Assembly: GCF_004016505.1 (NCBI RefSeq) | Contig: NZ_SACR01000003.1 | Location: 248,001 to 312,000, forward strand | Reading direction: 5' to 3' | Source of the DNA: Rubrivivax rivuli | GTDB lineage: Bacteria > Pseudomonadota > Gammaproteobacteria > Burkholderiales > Burkholderiaceae_C | DNA length: 64,000 nt | In this document: one piece after another, positions 10,702-20,769 of the stretch | Numbering within the stretch: position 1 is the stretch's first letter | Layout: the number at the start of each line of letters is the position of its first letter | Program-made: the position numbers and the translations under genes | The notes under the pieces: model-generated | Databases searched by the model: none | What the model was told of the DNA's origin: nothing | What the model saw: only the letters and a program-made list of their open reading frames with translations

Positions 10702-12042
10702 ATGAGCACCGACACCGCCATCCTGCAGCGCGGCCTGCAAGACCAGGGCATCCACACGCTGCTGGTGCAGTTCACCGACCTGAACGGCTGCGCCAAGGGC
10801 AAGTTCGTGCCGCTGGCCCACCTGGGCACGGTGCTGGGCAGCGGTGCTGGTTTTGCTGGGCCGTCCATCGGGGGCACGGGCCTGCCGCGCACCGGGCCGC
10901 GCTCGGAGTTCTACGCGCGCGGCGATGCGGCCACGCTGCAGCCCCTGCCCTGGCTGCCGGGCGTGGCCCGCATCGTCGGTGACGGTTATGTTGACGGCCA
11001 GCCTTTCGAAGCCTGCCCGCGCCAGGTGCTCAAGCGCCAGACGGCGCGCCTGGCCGTGCGCGGCTGGCACCTGCAGACCGGACTCGAACCCGAGTTCTTC
11101 CTGCTGCGCCGCACGCCCGAAGGCGGATGGGCGCCGGCCGATGCGCGGGACCGCCTCGACAAACCCAGCTACGACCTGCAGAGCCTGCCGCGCCAATGGC
11201 CGCTGCTGCACGAACTGGCGCAGCACCTCTCGGCCTGCGGCCTGGACGTGCAGCAGATCGACCACGAAGACGCGCACGGCCAGTACGAGCTGAATTTCGC
11301 ACATGGCGAAGCGCTGCTCAGTGCCGACCGGCTGATGCTCTTCAAGCTGGCCGCGCAGGCCGCGGCCGAGGCGCGCGGGCTGGTCTTCTCGATGATGCCC
11401 AAGCCCTTTGCCAACCAGCCGGGCAGCGGGCTGCACTTCCACGTCTCCTTGTGGCAGGGCACCCAGAACCTCTTTGCGCCGCAGGCCGGAGACGACGCCG
11501 ATCTCTCGGAAATGGGCCGCCACTTCATCGCCGGTGTGCTGGCCCACGCGCCGGCGCTGTGCGCGCTCTCGGCGCCCACGGTCAACAGCTACAAGCGCTT
11601 GACCGTGGGCGAATCGCTCAGTGGCACCACCTGGGCGCCGGCCGTCATCGCCCACGGCCCCAACAACCGCACCGCGGCCGTGCGCACCCTGCCCGGCCGC
11701 TTCGAGTGGCGCGTGCCCGACGCCAGCGCCAACCCCTACCTCGCCACGGCCGCGATGCTGGCCGCCGGCCTCGACGGCTTGCAACGCCGACAAGAGCCCC
11801 CGCCGGCCATGACGGCCGACCTCTTCACCTGGAGCCTGCCGCAACTTCGCACCCACGGCATTGGCCTGCTTCCGCAGACCTTGGGCGAGGCGCTGGACGC
11901 GCTGGAAGCCGACGACGTGGTCTGCGAGGCCGTGGGCGAAACGCTCACGGACGAGTTCCTGCGCCTGAAGCGCGACGAAGCCCTGGCCTACGCGCGCCAC
12001 GTCAGCGCCTGGGAGCTGGAGCGCTACGCCGCGTTCTTCTGA
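10702..12042 (+). CDS. glnT: Second glutamine-synthetase-like ligase (GlnT / type III glutamate-ammonia ligase family)
   Basis: This 446-aa protein is a glutamine synthetase fold enzyme, distinct from the puuA product. It shows LVQFTDLNGCAKGKFVP at the N-terminus, EPEFFLL, QIDHEDAHGQYELNF, KPFANQPGSGLHFHVS and NPYLATAAML. This set matches the GlnT-like group, which also contains gamma-glutamylmethylamide synthetases. It probably ligates glutamate to an amine. It sits 16 bases after puuC, so a second gamma-glutamyl-amine synthetase for another polyamine is plausible. Ammonia as substrate cannot be excluded. Confidence 0.75.
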   Translation: MSTDTAILQRGLQDQGIHTLLVQFTDLNGCAKGKFVPLAHLGTVLGSGAGFAGPSIGGTGLPRTGPRSEFYARGDAATLQPLPWLPGVARIVGDGYVDGQPFEACPRQVLKRQTARLAVRGWHLQTGLEPEFFLLRRTPEGGWAPADARDRLDKPSYDLQSLPRQWPLLHELAQHLSACGLDVQQIDHEDAHGQYELNFAHGEALLSADRLMLFKLAAQAAAEARGLVFSMMPKPFANQPGSGLHFHVSLWQGTQNLFAPQAGDDADLSEMGRHFIAGVLAHAPALCALSAPTVNSYKRLTVGESLSGTTWAPAVIAHGPNNRTAAVRTLPGRFEWRVPDASANPYLATAAMLAAGLDGLQRRQEPPPAMTADLFTWSLPQLRTHGIGLLPQTLGEALDALEADDVVCEAVGETLTDEFLRLKRDEALAYARHVSAWELERYAAFF

Positions 12043-12057
12043 GCCCCTCCCTGCCCG

Positions 12058-12972
12058 ATGCCGCACACCGCCCCGCCCTCATGGGCCTACTTGAGCCTGG
12101 CCGCCAGCATGGCGCTGGTGGGCAGCTACGTGGGCCTGAGCAAGCTGCTGGTGGCGGTGTTCCCGGTGCTGCTGCTGGCCTGGCTGCGATTCGGCATCGC
12201 CGCGGTGGCGATGGCGCACTGGGTGCGGCGCCAGCCGGGTGAAGAGCCGCTCTCGACGCGCAACCGCGTGCTCATGTTCTGGGAGAGCTTCCTCGGCAAC
12301 TTTCTCTTCAGCATCTGCATGCTCTACGGCGTGCAGTTCACTTCGGCCCTGGCCGCGGGCGTGACGATGGCCGCCATCCCGGCTGCGGTGGCGGTGCTCT
12401 CGCGCGTGGTCCTGGGCGAACTGATCCGCCCGCGCGTGGCTGTGGCGATTGCTTGTGCGATGGCCGGGATTGCACTGCTGGCCTTGGCACGCCCGGGCGA
12501 AGGCACTGGCGGCACCGCGGCCGCGTCCAGCGGCGAGTTGCTGGGTTACGGGCTGCTCTTGGCTGCGGTGCTGTGCGAGGCCTGCTACGTGGTCATCGGC
12601 AAGCGGCTCACCGGCCATGTCTCGCCGCGGCGCATCAGCGCGCTCATCAACCTGTGGGGCCTGGCGCTCGTCACGCCCTTCGGCCTGTGGCAGGCGCTGA
12701 GCTTCGACTTCGGCGCCGTGGCGCTGCCCACCTGGGGCCTGCTGGTCTTCTACGCGATCGCCGCCAGCATGGTGACGGTGTGGCTGTGGATGCAGGGCCT
12801 GCGCCACGTGCCCTCGTCAAGGGCCGGGGTCTTCTCGGTGCTGCTGCCGGTGAGCGCCGCGCTGGTGGGCATCGTGGTGCTGGGCGAGACTTTTGGCGCG
12901 GTGCACGTGGTGGCCTTTGCGTTGGCGATGGCGGGGCTGCTGCTGGCCACCTGGCCCGAACGCAGGCTTTGA
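12058..12972 (+). CDS. EamA-family (DMT) transporter
   Basis: This 304-aa inner-membrane protein has ten hydrophobic segments arranged as two EamA repeats (about residues 8-140 and 160-300). The second repeat has the typical RHVPSSRAGVFSVLLPVSA and VLGETF ends. It starts 15 bases after the glutamine-synthetase-like gene, so it is probably the last gene of the polyamine block. EamA proteins usually export amino acids or small metabolites. Substrate is unknown. Confidence 0.8.
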   Translation: MPHTAPPSWAYLSLAASMALVGSYVGLSKLLVAVFPVLLLAWLRFGIAAVAMAHWVRRQPGEEPLSTRNRVLMFWESFLGNFLFSICMLYGVQFTSALAAGVTMAAIPAAVAVLSRVVLGELIRPRVAVAIACAMAGIALLALARPGEGTGGTAAASSGELLGYGLLLAAVLCEACYVVIGKRLTGHVSPRRISALINLWGLALVTPFGLWQALSFDFGAVALPTWGLLVFYAIAASMVTVWLWMQGLRHVPSSRAGVFSVLLPVSAALVGIVVLGETFGAVHVVAFALAMAGLLLATWPERRL

Positions 12973-12990
12973 AACGGCGGGACCGGCCCC

Positions 12991-13706
12991 TCAGCGCCGC
13001 GCGCTCTTGCCGTACCCGCGGAACTTGCCGATGACTTCGGACATCTGCCCGGCACTGAGCAAGGCCGGCTCGCCCACCGCCAAGGCCTTGAGGTAGACCT
13101 CGCACAGGGTCTCGATCTCCTGCATCACCTTCATGGCCTGGGCCAGTGTGCGCGCGGCCGAGACCAGGCCGTGGTGGGCCAGCAGGCAGGCGTCGCGCTC
13201 GCGCAGCGCCTGGCCCACGCCCTGCGAGAGCGCCTCGGTGCCGAAGGTGTTGTAGGGCACCAGCGGCACGTCCACGCCACCGGCGATGGCCACCATGTAG
13301 TGGAAGGCCGGCAGCGGCCGGTCCAGGCAGGCCAGCGCGGTGGCGTTGGGCGCGTGGGTGTGCACCACGGCCTGCACGTCGGGCCGCGCGCGGTAGGCGG
13401 CGCGGTGGAAGTGCCACTCGGAAGACGGCTGCCAGTCGCCCACCACACGCGGCGCATCGCCCTGACCCTCGATCGCCACCCACACGAGGTCCTGCGCGCG
13501 CAGGTCGTCGGCGCCCATGCCGGTGGGGGTGATGAGCATGCCGTCATGGGGCGCGCCGGCCTCCAGGCGCACCCAGCGCAGGCTCAGGTTGCCGGTGCTG
13601 CCACGGTTCATGCCGCTGGCGTCCAGGCGGCGCACGGCCGCCACGGCCGCTTCGCGTGCGGTCGTCTCGTTGGCGAATTCGGGGTTTTGCGGCAAGGCAG
13701 CTGCGC

Positions 13707-13710
<4 letters not shown>
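12991..13710 (-). CDS. FucA-like class II aldolase, probable Ald2 of the DHAP shunt
   Basis: This 239-aa class II aldolase/adducin protein is read from the ATG at 13710, overlapping the mtnA stop by 4 bases. It keeps the FucA catalytic pattern: STGNLSLR phosphate loop, Glu in PSSEWHFH, zinc His pair in VVHTHA and third His in LLAHHG. The dehydratase MtnB is in the same superfamily. However, the PSSEW-FH, RPDVQAVVHTH and PYNTFGTEALS stretches read like L-fuculose-phosphate aldolase. With mtnP and mtnA, it likely splits 5-methylthioribulose-1-phosphate (or 5-deoxyribulose-1-phosphate) into DHAP and an aldehyde. Confidence 0.75.
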
Positions 13711-14810
<1,100 letters not shown>

Positions 14811-14827
14811 GCTGCGTGCCCTGCCCT

Positions 14828-15700
14828 TCAGCGCAGCACGCGGCCGGCCACGCCGCGCAGGCGCTGCACCATGGCCGGGTCGCGCGCGTCCGGCGCGGTG
14901 ATCAGCGCATGGTCCAGCGCGTGGCGGCAGGGGCAGGCTGCCGCGCTGGCGTCTTGCGTGATGGTCTCGGCCAGGCTCGCCACCAGCGTGCGCGCGGTCT
15001 GCGCGTTGCCCAGCAGCACCTGGATCACGGCGTCCACCGTCACCGCGTCATGGGCGGGGTGCCAGCAGTCGAAGTCGGTCACCATGCCCACGCTGGCGTA
15101 GCAGAGCTCGGCCTCGCGGGCCAGGCGCGCCTCGGGCATGTTGGTCATGCCGATGACACTGCAGTTCCAGCTGCGGTAGAGCTGCGATTCGGCCAGCGTG
15201 CTGAACTGCGGCCCCTCGATGGCGAGGTAGGTGCCGCCGCGCACGTGCGGCACACCCTGCGCCTGCAGGGCCGCGGTGACGTGGCTGCCCAGGCGCGGGC
15301 ACACCGGGTGCGCCAGCGACACATGCGCCACGAGGCCGGTGCCGAAGAAGCTGCCGGCGCGCTGCGTGGTGCGGTCGATGAACTGGTCGACGACGACGAA
15401 GCTGCCCGGCGGCAGGTCGGCCCGCAGGCTGCCCACGGCCGAGAGGCTGAGCACGTCGGTGGCCCCCAGCTGCTTCAGCGCAGCGATGTTGGCGCGGTAG
15501 TTCACTTCCGAGGGCGGGATGCGGTGCCCGCGGCCGTGGCGTGGCAGGAAGGCCAGTTCGGCCTGGCCGAGACGGCCGCGGAAGATCTGGTCCGACGGCG
15601 CGCCCCAGGGCGTGCTGACGGTTTCCCAGCGGGTGTCGGTCAGGCCCGGCAGGTCGTACAGACCGCTGCCGCCGATGATGGCCAGGAGGGGGGTGCTCAT
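14828..15700 (-). CDS. mtnP: S-methyl-5'-thioadenosine phosphorylase (MtnP)
   Basis: This 290-aa nucleoside phosphorylase family member begins IIGGSGLYDLPGL. It has the phosphate-binding LPRHGRGHRIPPSEVNYRANI, the base-binding EGPQFSTLAES and NMPEARLAREAELCY, characteristic of MTA phosphorylases. It releases adenine and methylthioribose-1-phosphate directly, so no separate nucleosidase and kinase are needed. The ATG at 15700 is chosen because it precedes the conserved IIGGSG strand. It is the first of three consecutive salvage genes and starts 11 bases after the DUF1801 gene. Confidence 0.92.
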   Translation of the reverse strand: MSTPLLAIIGGSGLYDLPGLTDTRWETVSTPWGAPSDQIFRGRLGQAELAFLPRHGRGHRIPPSEVNYRANIAALKQLGATDVLSLSAVGSLRADLPPGSFVVVDQFIDRTTQRAGSFFGTGLVAHVSLAHPVCPRLGSHVTAALQAQGVPHVRGGTYLAIEGPQFSTLAESQLYRSWNCSVIGMTNMPEARLAREAELCYASVGMVTDFDCWHPAHDAVTVDAVIQVLLGNAQTARTLVASLAETITQDASAAACPCRHALDHALITAPDARDPAMVQRLRGVAGRVLR

Positions 15701-15711
15701 GGGTGCTGTGC

Positions 15712-16152
15712 TCAGGTCTTGACGGCAGGTTTCACACGTTGCGATGCGAGGCTCGCGACGCTGATCTCGATCATCTCGCGCAGCACGGCCAGGTCGACAT
15801 CGGCCAGCTTGCGCAGGTAGAGGCAGGCCTTGCCCGTCTTGTGGCGGCCCAGCTTCTGCAACTGCGGCGCCAGGGTCTCGAAACCGGGCATCAGGTAGAC
15901 GCTGAGGTCGCCCTTGCGGGGCGAGAAGGCCACCAGCGGCCAGTCGCCCTGGGTTCCGCTGGCGTACTGGTAGCGGTAGGCGCCGAAACCGACGATCGCC
16001 GCGCCCCACATCACCGGCGGCTCGCCCACCACGGCCTGCATCAGCGCGGCCAAGGCGGTGCAGTCGGCACGGCGTTCGGGCTCGGGCACAGCGGCGATGA
16101 AGTCGGCCACGCTCGCGGTGGTGGCCTGCGTCTTGGGGCTGCTGGCGGCCAT
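15712..16152 (-). CDS. DUF1801 domain protein
   Basis: This 146-aa soluble protein resembles the DUF1801 (YdhG-like) family. It starts ATTASVADFIAAVPEPERR, followed by PVMWGAAIVGFGAYRY and FSPRKGDLSVYLMPGFE, which are the recurring blocks of that family. No catalytic residues are assigned. It lies 32 bases after dusA and 11 bases before mtnP on the same strand, and is probably carried in the same transcript without an obvious functional link. Confidence 0.75.
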   Translation of the reverse strand: MAASSPKTQATTASVADFIAAVPEPERRADCTALAALMQAVVGEPPVMWGAAIVGFGAYRYQYASGTQGDWPLVAFSPRKGDLSVYLMPGFETLAPQLQKLGRHKTGKACLYLRKLADVDLAVLREMIEISVASLASQRVKPAVKT

Positions 16153-16184
16153 GGCGGGCTCCTCGGTCAGGCGAAGTTGAAGCT

Positions 16185-17189
16185 TCAGGCCGCCAGTGCG
16201 GCCCCGCGCCCTGCCATGGCGGCGCGGGCCAGCGCCGCCACTTCGCGCGGCGGGCGGGTCTTCAAGCGGTGATCGCTCCACACCTGGCGCCAGCGCCGTG
16301 CGCCGGGCAGGCCGTTGTGCAGGCCCAGCATGTGGCGCGCGGCCAGCGGCCAGGGCGTGCCGCGGGCGGCCAGGCTCTCCAGGTAGGCGACGTACAAGTC
16401 CTCCGCGGCCTCGCGGTCGGCCACGGGCGCAGCCGCGACGCCGAAGAAGGCCGTGTCCCAGCCGGCCAGGGCCCAGGGCTCGTGGTAGGCGTGGCGGCCC
16501 ACCATCACGCCATCGACGTGCTGCAGCTGCTCGGCGATCTGCGCGTCGGTCTGCAGGCCGCCGTTGATGACGATGGTGAGCCGTGGGAACTCGGCCTTCA
16601 ACCGGTGCACGAGCTCGTAGCGCAGCGGCGGGATCTCGCGGTTCTCTTTCGGGCTCAGGCCCTGCAGCCAGGCGTTGCGCGCGTGCACGATGAAGACCGT
16701 GCAGCCGCCGCGCTGGTGCAGCGTGCCGACGAAATCGCGCACGAAGTCGTAGCGTTCGATGCGGTCGATGCCGATGCGGTGTTTCACCGTCACGGGCAGG
16801 CTGCAGGCGTCCTGCATGGCCTTCACACCATCGGCCACCAGGTCGGCCTCGGCCATCAGGCAGGCGCCGAAGGCCCCGCGCTGCACACGCTCGCTGGGGC
16901 AACCGCAGTTGAGGTTGACCTCGTCGTAGCCCCAGCGCTCGGCCAGCTTCGCGCAGGCGGCCAGATCGGCCGGCTCGCTGCCGCCGAGCTGCAGCGCCAC
17001 CGGGTGCTCTTCGCCGTTGAAATCCAGGTGGCGGGGCACGTCGCCATGAAGCAGTGCGCCGGTGGTCACCATCTCGGTGTACAGGCGCGTGTGTTGGCTC
17101 AGCTGCCGGTGCAAAAAGCGGCAGTGGCGGTCGGTCCAGTCCATCATGGGCGCCACGCTCAGGCGCCAGGGGCTCGGCTGTTGATTCAC
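16185..17189 (-). CDS. dusA: tRNA-dihydrouridine(20/20a) synthase (DusA)
   Basis: This 334-aa FMN-dependent TIM-barrel reductase makes dihydrouridine in the tRNA D-loop. It begins RLSVAPMMDWTDRHCRFLHR, has the catalytic Cys in NLNCGCPSERVQ, KHRIGID, and FIVHARNAWLQGLSPKENR, which is specific for the DusA subgroup. The start codon is GTG at 17189, with no clear Shine-Dalgarno. It is the first gene of the minus-strand run that ends with the aldolase. Confidence 0.93.
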   Translation of the reverse strand: MNQQPSPWRLSVAPMMDWTDRHCRFLHRQLSQHTRLYTEMVTTGALLHGDVPRHLDFNGEEHPVALQLGGSEPADLAACAKLAERWGYDEVNLNCGCPSERVQRGAFGACLMAEADLVADGVKAMQDACSLPVTVKHRIGIDRIERYDFVRDFVGTLHQRGGCTVFIVHARNAWLQGLSPKENREIPPLRYELVHRLKAEFPRLTIVINGGLQTDAQIAEQLQHVDGVMVGRHAYHEPWALAGWDTAFFGVAAAPVADREAAEDLYVAYLESLAARGTPWPLAARHMLGLHNGLPGARRWRQVWSDHRLKTRPPREVAALARAAMAGRGAALAA

Positions 17190-17484
17190 CGCTGCAATTC
17201 AATCGTCTAGGTTTGCTGGCACGGGGGTGTGCGCAGCATTCGGAGCACACGCCCTGACAGCATTCTCTCAACTCCCATCGGGCAAGTGGCGCCAGCTGCA
17301 CTGACCCTGTTTTTTGGCGAAGCCGAACCGGCGAGTTCACGGCCCCTTTCAGGCCACGCGACCGCGTGTGCCATGGCGCCCCGAGCGCAAACCTAGAGCC
17401 GGATCAACAGTCGAGCGCAATCTGGAGGCGAAAAGTGCTGGCATTCTGCTCTGATGGTCTGCTGCTGAACCCTGGGGGCGAACG
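17190..17484. other. Divergent intergenic region, dusA / Kelch gene
   Basis: This 295-base gap between divergent genes holds no convincing ORF or RNA gene. It includes a 6-base inverted repeat, GTGTGC (17228-17233) and GCACAC (17245-17250), with an 11-base spacer, which could be an operator or hairpin. A run of six T (about 17310-17316) has no good stem before it. Promoters for both flanking genes must lie here, but I cannot place them. Confidence 0.4.
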
Positions 17485-19182
17485 ATGCGAATCTGGACCC
17501 TGATGACGCTCCGTGCCTGCTTCGTCCTGATCTGCGGCGCGCTGGTTGCCTGCGGCGCCGACGAGATCCGTCTGCCTCCGCAGTTGCAGGCCATCGATGT
17601 GACGCCGGCATCGCCAAGCATTGCCTATGGTCAGCAACAGCAGTTCACCGCGGTGGGCCGCTTCGGCGATGGGAGCGTTGTTGACCTGACGAACAGCGTG
17701 CGCTGGAAGTCATCGGTGCCCGGCGTGGCGGTCGTCGTCGATGCCGCCGCCGGGCTCGTTCAATCCGTGGGCGCGGGCACCACGCAGATCAGCGCCGATG
17801 CTGGGTCGGTCTCAGGCAGCACGACCTTGCAGGTCCGGGCGCCCGCGCTCGTGTCGCTGATGGTGGAGCCGGCGGCGGTCTATGCAGGCGTCGGCATTGC
17901 CACGCAGATCGCTGCCTGGGGCCAGTATGCGGATGGGTCGCGCGCCGATCTGACAGCGCTTGTGTCCTGGTCCTCGCCATCCGCGGCGGTGCAGTGGGGG
18001 CCCAGGCCGGGGCAGGTCAGCGGCCTCGCGCTTGGCGTGACGGTGATCGGGGCCAGCCTGGGTGCAGTGAGCGCACAGGCGCCTTTGTCCATCGTTGCCG
18101 AGGCTTGGTCGCCTGCGCCCAATCCCGCTGGGGGCAACTCTGCCGATGCGGCCGTCTTGCTGCAGGACGGGCGGGTTCTCGTGCTGAAGGGGCGCGATGG
18201 TGACATCTACGACCCCGTTGCGAACCGATGGTCTGCCACAGCGCCATTGCCAATCGACCCTGGCAGCGGCTGCTCAGCCACCCTGCTCGCCGACGGCCGT
18301 GTGCTCTTCGTCGGCGGTGGCTTGTCGGGTGTGGAGATCTTCAACCCCACAACCAACACCTGGTCGACTGCTGCCAGCATGCTGACGGCGCGCAGAGACC
18401 ACACGGCCAGCCTCTTGGCCAGCGGCCACGTTCTGGTGGTCGGTGGAAGGAGCTTTTCGGGGCAAACCGGCGCCGCTCTGGCGACAGCGGAAAGCTTCGA
18501 TCCTGTTGCTAACCTGTGGTCACCGGCCGGCGACATGTCCACGGCCCGAACCCTGCACACCGCCACCCGGCTTGCCGACGGCCGCGTGCTGGTGGTCGGC
18601 GGGTCCAGCGAGGCCGGTGCTGAGATCCACGATCCAGCGACGAATACCTGGTCGCGAACATCTCCGATGCATGCCGAACGCGCTCAACACACGGCGACCT
18701 TGCTGCCTGACGGACGGGTGCTGGTGGTGGGCGGTGTGCGGCCCACCTGGAACATGGCGCTGCGCTCCACCGAACAGGACTGGGCATCACCGCCGGAGTT
18801 GTACGACCCGCGCCTTGACCGATGGACACTGGCCTCGGTGCCCGCAGCCCGGTTTCAGCACTCGGCCTCGCTGCTGCCGGACGGGCGGGTCCTGGTTGCC
18901 GGCGGAGCGGCCTGGTACTACTTCGGCCCAGGACTGCCCAGTGACCTCGCCAGGAAAGCGCTGAGTGCCGTGCAGGTGTACGACCCGGCGACCGGCACCT
19001 CGACGGGCGTCGCCGACCTGCCCGTCGCGAGCGCGGGTCACCGGGCGATCCTGCTTCCCGGGGGCAAGACGCTCGTCATCGGGGGGCACGGACTGGAGAC
19101 GCGCCTGGTCTTCAGGGATCCGGGCCTTCCACGGGTCGTGACGACAGAGGTTGCGGTGCCGAATGCCGCGTTCTACTGGTGA
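17485..19182 (+). CDS. Lipoprotein with Ig-like domains and a Kelch-type beta-propeller
   Basis: This 565-aa protein has a lipoprotein signal peptide ending LVACG (Cys about 23). Two Big_2-like Ig domains follow (about 30-112 and 113-205), containing TVGRFGDGS-like and WKSSVPGVA patterns. The C-terminal half has roughly six to seven Kelch blades built on the repeat ATLL.DGRVLVVGG...E.YDP.TNTWS. It is likely anchored in the outer membrane and may bind a ligand or surface polymer. The coding sequence looks less GC-rich than its neighbours, which could reflect transfer. Function is unknown. Confidence 0.75.
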   Translation: MRIWTLMTLRACFVLICGALVACGADEIRLPPQLQAIDVTPASPSIAYGQQQQFTAVGRFGDGSVVDLTNSVRWKSSVPGVAVVVDAAAGLVQSVGAGTTQISADAGSVSGSTTLQVRAPALVSLMVEPAAVYAGVGIATQIAAWGQYADGSRADLTALVSWSSPSAAVQWGPRPGQVSGLALGVTVIGASLGAVSAQAPLSIVAEAWSPAPNPAGGNSADAAVLLQDGRVLVLKGRDGDIYDPVANRWSATAPLPIDPGSGCSATLLADGRVLFVGGGLSGVEIFNPTTNTWSTAASMLTARRDHTASLLASGHVLVVGGRSFSGQTGAALATAESFDPVANLWSPAGDMSTARTLHTATRLADGRVLVVGGSSEAGAEIHDPATNTWSRTSPMHAERAQHTATLLPDGRVLVVGGVRPTWNMALRSTEQDWASPPELYDPRLDRWTLASVPAARFQHSASLLPDGRVLVAGGAAWYYFGPGLPSDLARKALSAVQVYDPATGTSTGVADLPVASAGHRAILLPGGKTLVIGGHGLETRLVFRDPGLPRVVTTEVAVPNAAFYW

Positions 19183-19218
19183 CGTGGCAGCGCCTCGCCC
19201 GCCCTGCTGGCCCTGGCT

Positions 19219-20190
19219 TCAGGCCGCGGCCAGGAAGACCGCGAACCAGCCCTGCTCATCGGTCCAGTGCTGCTGCGGCCGCCAGCCGGCGCGCTGCAGC
19301 AGCGCGGCGAAGCCCTCGGGCGTCCACTTGCAGGCGTTTTCGGTGTGCAGCGTCTCGCCGGCTGCGAAGGCGCGCTCGCCGCCCGGCCAGCGCGCGCACA
19401 GCGCCTCGCGGGCCTGCAGGTGCATTTCCACGCGAGAAGCGGCCGCGTTCCAGCGGGCCAGGTGGCGCCACTGGCGCGGCTCGAAGTCGCTGCCCAGCCG
19501 CCGGTTCAGGTGGCGCAGCAGGTTCAGGTTGAAGGCCGCCGTGAGGCCGAGCGCATCGTCGTAGGCGGCTTCCAGCAGCGGCACGGGCTTGACCAGGTCC
19601 ACCCCGATCAGCAACGCACCCCCCGCCGCGGCTTCGCGTGCCTGGGTGAGCAAGGCAGCGGCGGCCTCAGGCTCGAAGTTGCCGATGCTGGAGCCCGGGT
19701 AGAGCACCAGGGCGGGGCCGTCCACCAGTTCTGGCGGCAGTTGCAGCCGCGCCGAAAAGTCATCGCCCAGGCCCACGATGTCCAGCTGCGGGTGCAGGCG
19801 CTGCAGGGCCTGCAACGCGTCTTGCAGATACTCCACCGCGATGTCCACGGCCACGTAGCGCCGCGGCTGCAGCGCCGGAAACAGGCGCGCAGCCTTGGCA
19901 CAGCTGCCGGCACCCAGGTCCACCAGCACCGGCGCGGGCCCGGTCAATGCCAAGGCGGCCTGCGCGATGGCCGCGCCGTGGGCGTGGTGGATGGCCGCTT
20001 CGGTGCGCGTGGGGTAGTACTCGTCGAGCGCGGTGATGGCCTCGAAGAGCCGCGAGCCCAGCGTGTCGTAGAAGAACTTGGGCGAAACGCGGGCCGGGTG
20101 CGCCCGCAGGCCGGCGGCGGCTTCGGCCGCCTGTGCGGCCGCATTGGTCAAGGGGCGTTGGAGAAGGCGGGGCTGCAAGGTCGTGGGCAT
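19219..20190 (-). CDS. egtD: L-histidine N-alpha-methyltransferase (EgtD)
   Basis: This 323-aa SAM-dependent methyltransferase shows the EgtD signature blocks: SPKFFYDTLGSRLFEAI, EYYPTRTEAAI, LVDLGAGSCAKAARL, LYPGSSIGNFEP, LIGVDLVKP, YDDALGLTAAFNLNLLRHLN and GETLHTENACKW. It trimethylates histidine to hercynine, the first step of ergothioneine synthesis. The start at 20190 is chosen because it begins the conserved region soon after. No egtB is next to it or elsewhere in the window. Confidence 0.88.
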   Translation of the reverse strand: MPTTLQPRLLQRPLTNAAAQAAEAAAGLRAHPARVSPKFFYDTLGSRLFEAITALDEYYPTRTEAAIHHAHGAAIAQAALALTGPAPVLVDLGAGSCAKAARLFPALQPRRYVAVDIAVEYLQDALQALQRLHPQLDIVGLGDDFSARLQLPPELVDGPALVLYPGSSIGNFEPEAAAALLTQAREAAAGGALLIGVDLVKPVPLLEAAYDDALGLTAAFNLNLLRHLNRRLGSDFEPRQWRHLARWNAAASRVEMHLQAREALCARWPGGERAFAAGETLHTENACKWTPEGFAALLQRAGWRPQQHWTDEQGWFAVFLAAA

Positions 20191-20322
20191 GGAGGGCACA
20201 AGGCGGGCGCACCATACACCGGGCGCGTGACAAGGGCCGGCCCAAGGACATGCGTTGATCCCCTGAGGCGCGCGGCCCCGCTGCGCCCCGAGAATGCGGC
20301 CCGTACCGTCACCCTGCGCCCC

Positions 20323-20769
20323 ATGACGCCCATCCGCATCTTCGCCACTCTGTTCTGGGCCGGCCTGCTCCTGCTGGCGGCTCGCCTGGGCCAATCGCTG
20401 GCCAGCCTGCCGCCCACCGGGGCCTTCCAGCTCAACCTGCAGGGCTACGTCACGCTGGCGCTGCCGGCCTTTTTCTTCGCGACGGCGCCCTTGTGGATGC
20501 GCGGGCACCCGCTGGACATGCAGCAGATCCGCAAGCCCGTCGACGCGCGCTTCACGCCGGGCACCTACAACCGCTTCGTGCACACCGTGCGCCCGCTGCA
20601 GCTGCTGGCCGCCTTCGGTGTCGTCACGGGCACGGTGTTCGTGATGGCCAGTGGCGGCCTGGCCGTGCCGGCACAGCGCTGGGGCACGGGCCTCTTCTTC
20701 TTCTCGGCGGCCGTGGGCTTCATTGTCTGCCTGCTGCTGCTGCGCGCGCGCGGCCACCGCATCGAATGA
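20323..20769 (+). CDS. Small integral membrane protein, unknown function
   Basis: This 148-aa protein has four clear hydrophobic segments (about residues 5-22, 41-58, 88-108 and 120-138), so it is an inner-membrane protein. It starts at the ATG at 20323 within a longer open frame; the hydrophobic N-terminus supports this choice. It overlaps the CoA-transferase gene by 4 bases (ATGA), implying coupling. I do not recognise the family. Confidence 0.6.
   Translation: MTPIRIFATLFWAGLLLLAARLGQSLASLPPTGAFQLNLQGYVTLALPAFFFATAPLWMRGHPLDMQQIRKPVDARFTPGTYNRFVHTVRPLQLLAAFGVVTGTVFVMASGGLAVPAQRWGTGLFFFSAAVGFIVCLLLLRARGHRIE

Noticed and set aside
17290..17320. Possible terminator with T6 in the dusA/Kelch gap
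   Set aside because: The bases before the T-run form only a weak, bulged stem, and no plus-strand gene ends there.
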